From positions 1 through 5,716 of the forward strand of contig DASYSA010000554.1 of the NCBI GenBank assembly GCA_036003885.1: 5,716 bases of DNA, written 5' to 3'. Source of the DNA: DASYSA01 sp036003885. Lineage in GTDB: Bacteria; Acidobacteriota; Blastocatellia; UBA7656. Position numbers and translations under genes: made by a program. Below are positions 1 through 5,020 of the stretch, piece by piece. A model generated the notes under the pieces. The model was not told the DNA's origin and ran no database searches. It saw only the letters and a program-made list of their open reading frames with translations. Position 1 is the first letter of the stretch, and every line of letters begins with the position of its first letter.

Positions 1-297
1 GGCTACGTCGTTATAGATAGGCCCAAGGCCTTCATCTACTTCTTCCCGTTCCTCGAATATGACCTTGTTATCGAGGAACGAGCGTCCAGCCGTCGCCGGA
101 TTTGTGCACTCATCGATGGCGGGAGTGGGTTCAAAAACCCCAAGCCCGTTGAAGAGATTGTCGGCCTCCTGGCGAGCATCCATTGCAGTCGTCAAGGCTT
201 CAGTTGCCGCTTGTCCTTCGACGGAGCGCGTGAAGGCGAATGGAACAACGAGCGCCGCCGCGAACAGAAACAATAGGGAAATCTTAAGGAATTTCAT
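1..297 (-). CDS. Di-heme oxidoreductase (DHOR) family protein, exported, N-terminal fragment
   Basis: The minus-strand frame is open for 99 codons from an ATG at 297 to the window edge, so the gene is partial at its 3' end. Residues 1-30 form a signal peptide: basic MKFLK, a hydrophobic core (ISLLFLFAAALVVPFAF), then a small-residue region ending near VEGQA. The mature part contains FLDNKVIFEEREEVDEGLGP followed by IYNDVA. A phenylalanine/glutamate-rich stretch leading to GLGPxxN is typical of the DHOR (thiol oxidoreductase-like) cytochrome family, where it sits immediately before the first CxxCH heme site. That heme motif would lie just outside the window, so heme binding is inferred. The product would be a periplasmic c-type cytochrome or peroxidase-like redox protein. 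The start is fixed by a strong Shine-Dalgarno 9 nt upstream. A cysteine (DECTN, about residue 64) lies outside any CxxCH. Export is well supported; the family assignment rests on one motif region. Confidence 0.75.
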   Translation of the reverse strand, partial: MKFLKISLLFLFAAALVVPFAFTRSVEGQAATEALTTAMDARQEADNLFNGLGVFEPTPAIDECTNPATAGRSFLDNKVIFEEREEVDEGLGPIYNDVA

Positions 298-306
298 TCA
301 GAGGGT

Positions 307-313
307 CCTCCTT
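307..313 (-). promoter_or_regulatory. Shine-Dalgarno of the di-heme oxidoreductase gene
   Basis: On the minus strand this reads AAGGAGG and lies 9 nt before the ATG at 297. It is a near-consensus ribosome-binding site and decides the start. Just upstream, 322-327 and 338-343 form a 6-bp inverted repeat (CTTGGA / TCCAAG, 10-nt loop) that could affect access to the site. Confidence 0.8.
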
Positions 314-382
314 TTCCGGGACTTGGAGCACACTTCGTCCAAGACAGGTTAATTGAGTTAGCTGCCTGATCTTTTCTAGCTT

Positions 383-473
383 GAGCGTGTACCCTTGGAA
401 CCCTGGCTGGCTCGCACCCTCAGTCGGTCCGGCTGGGAGGCTATCACCCTGTAGCCTTCGGCAACCCACCGAC
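383..473 (-). ncRNA. Candidate structured 5' leader RNA (riboswitch-like) of the di-heme oxidoreductase gene
   Basis: Read on the minus strand, this part of the leader contains nested helices. An outer 6-bp stem pairs 468-473 with 423-428 (GTCGGT / ACCGAC). An inner 6-bp stem pairs 452-457 with 438-443 (AGGCTA / TAGCCT) and has an 8-nt loop CAGGGTGA. The purine-rich internal loop between them contains GGGTTGCCGA on one side and CCCAGCCGG on the other. A second stem follows, pairing 415-421 with 383-389 (GAGGGTG / CACGCTC, one G-G mismatch). Position and architecture suggest a cis-regulatory RNA. GGGTTGCCGA and AGCCGG recall elements of GEMM-type (cyclic dinucleotide) riboswitches, but their order and the rest of that consensus do not match, so I assign no class. 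The CCTCC at 436-440 could pair with the GGAGG of the Shine-Dalgarno, a possible switch mechanism. Strand is inferred from the downstream gene. No covariation was tested. Confidence 0.4.
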
Positions 474-862
474 CCCACTTTAAAGAGCAAGGTCTACGGA
501 CATCCTGAATTGCGTTGGTTTTTGTCGCCAGCTTTGCAGACACCTGAAAAGCAGCGCGACTCTAATTTAAATCGAAGCGAAAGTCAAGGGGAATGTTGAG
601 AATATGTGAACTCTCGGCTCGGGTAAGGCGGTCAGGAGTGCTCGCCAGATGCTTTGTTTTCCGCCCATTGCGACTTGAAGAGTCAGAAAGTTTTGTCCAT
701 GAAAGGTGCAAACAAGTGTTGCGCAGGACCCCTCCGGTTGCCCCACTTAGAGTGACAGGGAGAGCGCCTGTGGCCATAAGTAACGCAGCGGGCCTGGGCG
801 AAAGTTTGGGAATAAAAGGGGAAAAGCTGCAGAAGAAAAAATGCCACCGGAAGGCAGAGTTG
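474..862. other. Intergenic stretch without a supported gene
   Basis: Open frames cross this stretch on both strands. None has a ribosome-binding site together with a protein-like composition, and the plus-strand frame from 593 to 868 is rich in arginine and cysteine with no recognisable motif. No tRNA, terminator or repeat was found. The promoter of the minus-strand di-heme oxidoreductase probably lies near the left end, upstream of its structured leader. Confidence 0.5.
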
Positions 863-871
863 TGCTAGAAT
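863..871 (+). promoter_or_regulatory. Extended -10 promoter of the zinc-ribbon gene
   Basis: The sequence TGCTAGAAT holds a TGn extension plus a -10 hexamer TAGAAT (866-871) with one mismatch to TATAAT. Exactly 7 nt separate it from the ATG at 879, so transcription would start at or next to the start codon. No Shine-Dalgarno lies at usable spacing and no -35 match lies at 16-18 bp spacing. An extended -10 without a -35, driving a leaderless mRNA, fits these facts. Confidence 0.45.
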
Positions 872-878
872 TGCTCGT

Positions 879-1031
879 ATGAAATGCCCAAAGTGCTTTA
901 ACCCCCTGCGGCGAGTCGCCAGCACTGAGGACTCGGTCTGGTATACTTGCCCGTTAGGTCACAGATACCATTCCGAGACAGGCAGCGGTATCAGCGATTC
1001 AGAGGGACACCGCTACGCTGTTTCAGAATGA
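879..1031 (+). CDS. Small zinc-ribbon protein (50 residues)
   Basis: ATG at 879, TGA at 1029-1031. The product starts MKCPKCFNPLRRV and continues to WYTCPLGHRYH. A CxxC knuckle at residues 3-6 and a CPLGH knuckle (Cys24, His28, with His31 nearby) make a CxxC...CxxxH ligand set, as expected of a small single-zinc ribbon. The C-terminal 19 residues are polar and probably disordered (serine, glycine, glutamate). The gene has no usable Shine-Dalgarno but sits 7 nt behind an extended -10 element, suggesting leaderless translation. A strong stem-loop begins 5 nt after the stop. A short ORF with a coherent metal-binding motif, a promoter-like element in front and a hairpin behind is unlikely to be chance. 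I do not recognise a named family; the role could be nucleic-acid or protein binding. It stands alone, with no neighbour within 500 bp on the same strand. Confidence 0.65.
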   Translation: MKCPKCFNPLRRVASTEDSVWYTCPLGHRYHSETGSGISDSEGHRYAVSE

Positions 1032-1035
1032 TTCA

Positions 1036-1068
1036 GCGGCTATCCTCGGAACAGTCGGGGATAGCCGC
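1036..1068 (+). terminator. Strong stem-loop after the zinc-ribbon gene
   Basis: GCGGCTATCC (1036-1045) pairs perfectly with GGATAGCCGC (1059-1068). The helix can extend inward by four pairs, two of them G-U (1046-1049 with 1055-1058), leaving a 5-nt loop. It begins 5 nt after the TGA. No U-run follows on either strand, so it is not a canonical intrinsic terminator. It may be a U-less terminator or an mRNA 3'-end stabiliser. Confidence 0.55.
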
Positions 1069-1512
1069 AAGGACATCATAACTGGAAAGAAGAAACGCAC
1101 CCATCGGATGTGAGTTTGCTTAATTGCTCCCGCTTCTGTCTCCACTCGCTTACGACTCGGTTTGAATGAGTCTTGTTGCAGCGTATCGGGGAGCGAGTGT
1201 CGTCGCTTGTTGCCCAGTTGAAAACGCCATCGTCGCTCGACTCACTCATTCGATCATGGTTCGTCAGTGTATTCTGAGCGGCCTCTGATCGTTGCTTTCT
1301 GTTTACCAGGCATTGCCTGGATTCGGGCAGCCCGGCTATTCGCAGCGGCAAGTCGGCAGTGTGAAGTCAATTGGATTGACGCTGCCTACGACAGGACGGA
1401 GCCCTGGTCCTCCCACTTGGGTTTCAGCCTTGTATATGCGAAAATGCACTTGTAATCATCTTCTTGACTTGATAGATTTCGTCACCAAGTAGGAAATCGC
1501 TTGAACTACTTT
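1069..1512. other. Intergenic stretch without a supported gene
   Basis: Short open frames occur (minus 1076-1351; plus 1267-1455 and 1292-1492), but their products lack motifs and ribosome-binding sites and look like chance frames. The notable structure is a 15-nt palindrome at 1306-1320 (CCAGGCA-T-TGCCTGG). No tRNA, transposase remnant or CRISPR unit was recognised. Confidence 0.5.
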
Positions 1513-1549
1513 AAGCCGGCGATCAGGGGACTATGTTAGTCGCCGGCTT
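1513..1549. repeat. GC-rich 10-bp inverted repeat (stem-loop)
   Basis: AAGCCGGCGA (1513-1522) and TCGCCGGCTT (1540-1549) are perfect inverted copies. They are separated by 17 nt, which include a smaller CTA/TAG hairpin. Neither strand has a T-run after the stem. It lies about 170 nt upstream of the TPR-Fis gene. It could be a terminator-like boundary, a protein-binding palindrome or a dispersed intergenic repeat unit; the window holds only one copy. Confidence 0.5.
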
Positions 1550-1582
1550 GTGCCGAGCAGGTCAAGAATCGAGCGAAACACG

Positions 1583-1652
1583 GATAACTGATAACCCTTC
1601 CCACGAAGCGTGTCTGAAACAGAGTTCACTGGTCTATCTGTGATGGGTTATC
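1583..1652 (+). promoter_or_regulatory. GATAAC repeat cluster upstream of the TPR-Fis gene
   Basis: Two direct copies, GATAACT and GATAACC, sit at 1583-1595 in 7-nt register. An inverted copy, GGTTATC, lies at 1646-1652. The longer arms GATAACCC (1590-1597) and GGGTTATC (1645-1652) are perfectly complementary across 47 nt. The cluster ends 67 nt before the TPR-Fis start, in the likely promoter or leader region. It may be an operator, possibly for autoregulation by the Fis-type HTH downstream, or the base of an RNA hairpin. No clear -35/-10 pair was identified. Confidence 0.3.
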
Positions 1653-1703
1653 CCCAGCGGGGTTGTTGGGCCCGAGTTTCGCGCGGCTGCGGCCAGTGAG
1701 ATT

Positions 1704-1708
1704 GGAGG
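1704..1708 (+). promoter_or_regulatory. Shine-Dalgarno of the TPR-Fis gene
   Basis: GGAGG lies 11 nt before the ATG at 1720 and 8 nt before an in-frame GTG at 1717. Spacing favours the GTG and codon preference favours the ATG; the two products differ by one residue. Confidence 0.65.
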
Positions 1709-1719
1709 GATGAGAAGTG

Positions 1720-3138
1720 ATGGAGAGGCGAGCTTCACAAGAGATACCAGTTGACCTGATCGATGGCGGTCAGTTCTTAACAGCAGAAGAAATGTTCTCA
1801 GAGCGCAGGACCGATGATCCCATGGAGATGGTCGTCCGCTCAGAGGTTGCAATGTATTTCGACAGGCTTCAGGACGGGGCCTCGCTCCTGGATCAGGTTG
1901 CGCCCCGGATCTCGGACCTGGATGTGGCGGCTCGTTTCTCTTTGGCCAGGGGACGCCTTGCCATTTGGCTCAAGGACTACGAGCAGGCCGGCACTCAGCT
2001 TCAGACGGCCTATCACTTCTATCTTTTTCTGGGCGAACCCTTTGGACTGAGCCAGGCTCAGCTCGGACTCGCCCGTCTTGCCCGCTGGCGCGGCGACTTT
2101 GACGAAGCTTCTGCAAAGCTGAGCGCAGCGCAAGAGGGAGTGAAAGGGCGCGTGAGCAAGCGCACAGAATTCCTTCGAGGTCTGATCTCCTGCGAACAGG
2201 CGGCATTGTTCGTAAACAAAGACGAGATCGAGCAAGCGACCGAGGCATACGCGGAAGCCACTCGCTTGCTCAAGAACACCGAGCGCGGTCGCTTCTACGC
2301 CGGAGCCGTTCTGGGCATCGCAGATCTGAAGTGTGCGCTTGGCGAGTTTGCGGATTCACTCGAACTCTACAAGGAAGCCAACACGATATTTGAGCGCTAC
2401 GATCTCAGGAGAGATCTCGCGCAGTCCCAGCTCAAGCTTGCAGAGGCGTTGATGAGGTTGAAGAAGTACGAACGCGCCGAAAAGCTCGCCGAAGAAAGCC
2501 GGGATCTGACGGGCACTGATCCGGAGGGCGGGAGTAGATCTCTCTCTCTCCTTGCGCTTTTGGCGCTTCAAAAAAACGAAGCGGATCAGGCGGCCTCGCT
2601 GGCGGCTGCGGCCGTCGATCTGGCCGATCAGGGTAATTCCCCCGAAGCGCGTGCCCGGGCACGGGTCGCGATGGGACAAGTGAAGCAAGCGGAACGCGAA
2701 TTCAAACCGGCGACCGAACTGCTGCGCGAAGCCGCCGACCTTGCAGGGCAGGCTAGAGGCTCGGCTGAAGCGGCGCGCCTCGAACTCGAAGCGACCATCT
2801 ACCTGGCCGAGGCCTATCATAATGTAGACACCAGGGCCGGCCGCACGGAACTCATTCGCGCCGGCGAGATCCTTAACACTCTGGAGGACGGCTGGCTCAC
2901 TGAGGAGTTCAATCGAGTGTCTGCAAAGTACGAGGAGCAGATCGTCTTCACCGAAGACAACAGGTTAGTGTTCGATGGCAATCAGCTTCCTCGCTGGCAG
3001 GAGGCAAAGCGAACTCTGGAAGGCTTCCTGTTGCGAAACGCCTTGCGCCAGACAAACAATAGCCTGACTCGAGCAGCTCGCAAGCTCGGCGTTTCGAAGG
3101 TCCACGTGCACAATCTGAAAAAGAAGCACAGCCTCTAA
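1720..3138 (+). CDS. TPR-repeat protein with C-terminal Fis-type HTH, probable transcriptional regulator
   Basis: A cytoplasmic protein of 472 residues, or 473 if the adjacent GTG at 1717 is used. About residues 65-370 are helical hairpins of tetratricopeptide type. Alanine, leucine and tyrosine recur at TPR positions, for example GRLAIWLKDYEQAGTQLQTA, LARLARWRGDFDEASAKL, ALGEFADSLELYKEAN and LAEALMRLKKYERAEKLAEE, giving roughly seven units. The last 44 residues resemble the Fis/NtrC C-terminal domain: a leading helix (LEGFLLRNALRQTN), then SLTRAARKLGV and SKVHVHNLKKKHSL, matching the pattern xxTRAAxxLGIxxxTLxxKLKKYG. There is no AAA+ sigma-54 activation domain and no receiver domain, so it is not a standard bacterial enhancer-binding protein. 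Inferred role: a DNA-binding regulator whose TPR scaffold senses a protein or peptide partner. No signal peptide or membrane segment is seen. It is convergent with the next gene, 13 bp between stops. Targets are unknown. Confidence 0.88.
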   Translation: MERRASQEIPVDLIDGGQFLTAEEMFSERRTDDPMEMVVRSEVAMYFDRLQDGASLLDQVAPRISDLDVAARFSLARGRLAIWLKDYEQAGTQLQTAYHFYLFLGEPFGLSQAQLGLARLARWRGDFDEASAKLSAAQEGVKGRVSKRTEFLRGLISCEQAALFVNKDEIEQATEAYAEATRLLKNTERGRFYAGAVLGIADLKCALGEFADSLELYKEANTIFERYDLRRDLAQSQLKLAEALMRLKKYERAEKLAEESRDLTGTDPEGGSRSLSLLALLALQKNEADQAASLAAAAVDLADQGNSPEARARARVAMGQVKQAEREFKPATELLREAADLAGQARGSAEAARLELEATIYLAEAYHNVDTRAGRTELIRAGEILNTLEDGWLTEEFNRVSAKYEEQIVFTEDNRLVFDGNQLPRWQEAKRTLEGFLLRNALRQTNNSLTRAARKLGVSKVHVHNLKKKHSL

Positions 3139-3151
3139 CCGGAGTCTGACC

Positions 3152-4885
3152 TCAATCCTCTCCTGGATCACCTCCGCCCACGGGAGCAGATCCCAACTCG
3201 ATCACGGCGTCTTTCAGTCTTGAGTGCTGTTGAAGCAATCTCAAATAGCGCGACTCATCGTTACCACTTTTGGCTTCGATAATACGAGCTACGTTTCTCT
3301 TCTCGCCCTTCTCCCAATCCGCCAGATCAGGGATCAAGGCCAGCACGAGGGCGAGGTTCTCATAGGAACGCCGCCGCGACAACTTTAAATCATCAGGAGT
3401 TATGCCGATTGCACGGGCGACGGTTTCACTCGACGCGCGCCGGATCCTGCCTGCCTCGCCCGCAAAGCGCTCAGCCATCCGCCTCTGAACCGCCAGCCCG
3501 AGGTTTCGAATGTGAAAACGATCCCAGGCGCCGGAGTCCGATCCGGGCGCCTCATAAACCACGTTGCCCCGTGAAAGCCGGCGGAGAATCCGAACAGAAC
3601 TCCTGTATCCGGGCCGTGTCTTGATCTTCTTCTCTTCAGCTTCAGCCGCTCGCGCGATCGCGGGAATAGTGGGCCGAAATCCGAGCTTGCGATAAAACCA
3701 GAAGGCGCCCGACTCGATCGCCTCGTCGTTATTGAAGCCAACCTGATATGGATCCACCGATATGCAGGTGACTCCGAGCAGTTGATTCAGCAGTCCCAGG
3801 ACCTGCGCATAAACCCACGCGGACTCGCCATCGCGAAAAGTGTAAAACGTGTTGAAACCAAGTTCCGTGCGTTCGAAGAGCGAGATCGCCTCGATGTAGT
3901 TGATCGGCACCCCGTTCTTGAGTGTGATGCCGGCGTGATAGCTCCGCAGGGGCAACCTGTACTCCACCGGCAATCCCCACAGGAAGATTTCCACTCCACG
4001 TCCGACATCGGCCTTCACGACGCTGCCAGGGTTGCCGTGCGTGATGCCATACAACTCCCGGTAGCGGACGGTGGTCACTGTGCGCGTCATATCTACGATC
4101 TTTTCACCGGCGCTGAAGGAGAGCGGCCGAAGTTCCACACCACGGGGAGTAAACTGGTCAGCGAGTTCGACGTCGCTTCGCTTCAGCAGCGACCCTCGGT
4201 GGTGGTACACGCTTCGCACTCGCTGCTTCAACCGGGTCCTGGAAGCTGGTCCATTCCCGAGTTCCCACCGGATGGGCAACACTAGAGAGTCATAAAGCTC
4301 GCCTTTCTCCTCTTCGGGAACGTCCAGCGCCTGGAACCGCTGAATGAGCCACACGAGCGCCCGGTCCTTCTGTCCAGTCGCCGCCCGGAGCCATTTTCGG
4401 TAAGGGATGTTCGCTTCTACCAGGGAGTCCTCGTTCAGCAACGGGAGAAAGCGCGGCAGCGTCGATCCCAATCGCTCTCGTTTCTCATACTTCTCCCAAT
4501 CAATCTCCACGCTTGCCGGATAGCGCCTGACCAACCAGCGGACTATGCCGTAGCTGAAGGCGCCGGATATTGTCGTGCCCGCGAGACCAGAGTTCTCTAT
4601 GTAGTCGAGCGAGTACAGGTCCACCCCGTCGGAGCGTAATTGCCCGACTCTGTCGACAAATAAGGAGAGGAGTTGCTCCGTCAAACGGAGGACGCGCGCA
4701 TTGTGGGGATGGGCGCTAAGAAATAGCAGAATCTCATGGAAGAGCAACAATGAATCGAGATCTCGAAATCGCTTTCGGCTGACCATCTCGAGAAGCTTCT
4801 CAACACGTGCCGCGTCACCGGGGCCGAAGCGGCTCTTCGCCTGGTCGAGCCTGGTCAGCAGTCTATCAAGTGAGTTGGATGGCAT
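3152..4885 (-). CDS. Uncharacterised 577-residue protein with a GNAT-like central domain
   Basis: ATG at 4885, stop (TGA) at 3154-3152. An in-frame TGA five codons upstream makes this ATG the first possible start; no good Shine-Dalgarno is visible. I recognise no named family. Residues 1-240 are mainly helical and charged. Residues about 280-405 read like a divergent GNAT acyltransferase: a strand pair (SYHAGITLKNGVPINYIEAI), an arginine-glycine stretch at the acetyl-CoA loop position (FYTFRDGESAWVYAQVLGLL), a following strand (VTCISVDPYQVG), and the characteristic late motif ESGAFWFYRKLGFRP (391-405). Residues 405-577 are helical and basic. There is no signal peptide or membrane segment, so it is probably cytoplasmic. 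It lies 106 bp downstream of the creatininase-family gene on the same strand, probably one transcript. The GNAT assignment is inferred from motif pattern alone; the acyl acceptor is unknown. Confidence 0.82.
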   Translation of the reverse strand: MPSNSLDRLLTRLDQAKSRFGPGDAARVEKLLEMVSRKRFRDLDSLLLFHEILLFLSAHPHNARVLRLTEQLLSLFVDRVGQLRSDGVDLYSLDYIENSGLAGTTISGAFSYGIVRWLVRRYPASVEIDWEKYEKRERLGSTLPRFLPLLNEDSLVEANIPYRKWLRAATGQKDRALVWLIQRFQALDVPEEEKGELYDSLVLPIRWELGNGPASRTRLKQRVRSVYHHRGSLLKRSDVELADQFTPRGVELRPLSFSAGEKIVDMTRTVTTVRYRELYGITHGNPGSVVKADVGRGVEIFLWGLPVEYRLPLRSYHAGITLKNGVPINYIEAISLFERTELGFNTFYTFRDGESAWVYAQVLGLLNQLLGVTCISVDPYQVGFNNDEAIESGAFWFYRKLGFRPTIPAIARAAEAEEKKIKTRPGYRSSVRILRRLSRGNVVYEAPGSDSGAWDRFHIRNLGLAVQRRMAERFAGEAGRIRRASSETVARAIGITPDDLKLSRRRSYENLALVLALIPDLADWEKGEKRNVARIIEAKSGNDESRYLRLLQQHSRLKDAVIELGSAPVGGGDPGED

Positions 4886-4918
4886 AGTTGGTGGGATTCA
4901 GTTGCTCGCTCTTCTTTG

Positions 4919-5020
4919 CTACTCCGCCTTGTAGACATTCGGGTAGTGCCTTTCCAATAACGTACTCGCCTCGAGTCCACTCTTGAGCCATTCAGCTTTC
5001 CTCTCGCTGCTCTTCTCCTG
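4919..5020 (-). other. Protein-like reading in the +1 frame after the creatininase-family gene (possible frameshifted tail)
   Basis: Between the stop of the creatininase-family gene (4992-4994) and the next gene, the +1 frame is open from 5020 (just after a TAA) to a TAG at 4919-4921. It has no ATG, GTG or TTG near its beginning. Its product includes AEWLKSGLEASTLLERHYP and then NVYKAE, which has the amphipathic composition of a genuine protein C-terminus. It overlaps the last nine sense codons of the hydrolase frame. It may be the original tail of the hydrolase lost through a one-base indel or assembly error, a remnant, or chance. In the hydrolase frame itself, an ATG directly after the stop (TGAATG) opens a 41-codon frame to 4866 that runs into the next gene and looks less protein-like. 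Confidence 0.3.

Noticed and set aside
390..412. Plus-strand similarity to the 3' half of a TPP riboswitch (ACCCTTGGAACCCTGG)
   Set aside because: The obligatory CTGAGA segment and its pairing partner are absent upstream, no plus-strand gene follows within range, and the match is short.
284..490. 68-codon open frame on the minus strand upstream of the di-heme oxidoreductase
   Set aside because: It lies across the structured leader, Shine-Dalgarno and start of the real gene in another frame and has no initiation signal of its own.
593..868. 91-codon open frame on the plus strand
   Set aside because: It has no ribosome-binding site and no motif, and its composition (arginine, cysteine, lysine runs) looks like translated non-coding DNA; it also runs into the promoter of the zinc-ribbon gene.
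1076..1351. 91-codon open frame on the minus strand
   Set aside because: There is no Shine-Dalgarno, no recognisable domain and no neighbour supporting an operon. The polar, low-complexity product gives no positive evidence.
2356..2820. 154-codon open frame on the minus strand opposite the TPR gene
   Set aside because: The periodic, GC-biased codons of the TPR repeats leave long open antisense frames; the product has no domain or start signal.
3139..3200. Shared bidirectional terminator between the convergent genes
   Set aside because: I found no stable stem with a T-run on either strand; the gap between stops is only 13 bp.
3782..4285. 167-codon open frame on the plus strand opposite the 577-residue gene
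   Set aside because: It is antisense to a long well-formed coding region; no motif or ribosome-binding site supports it, so it is a shadow frame.
4866..4991. 41-codon frame starting at TGAATG right after the creatininase-family stop
   Set aside because: The coupling geometry is attractive, but the product has no motif, overlaps the next gene's start, and the +1 reading of the same DNA is more protein-like.
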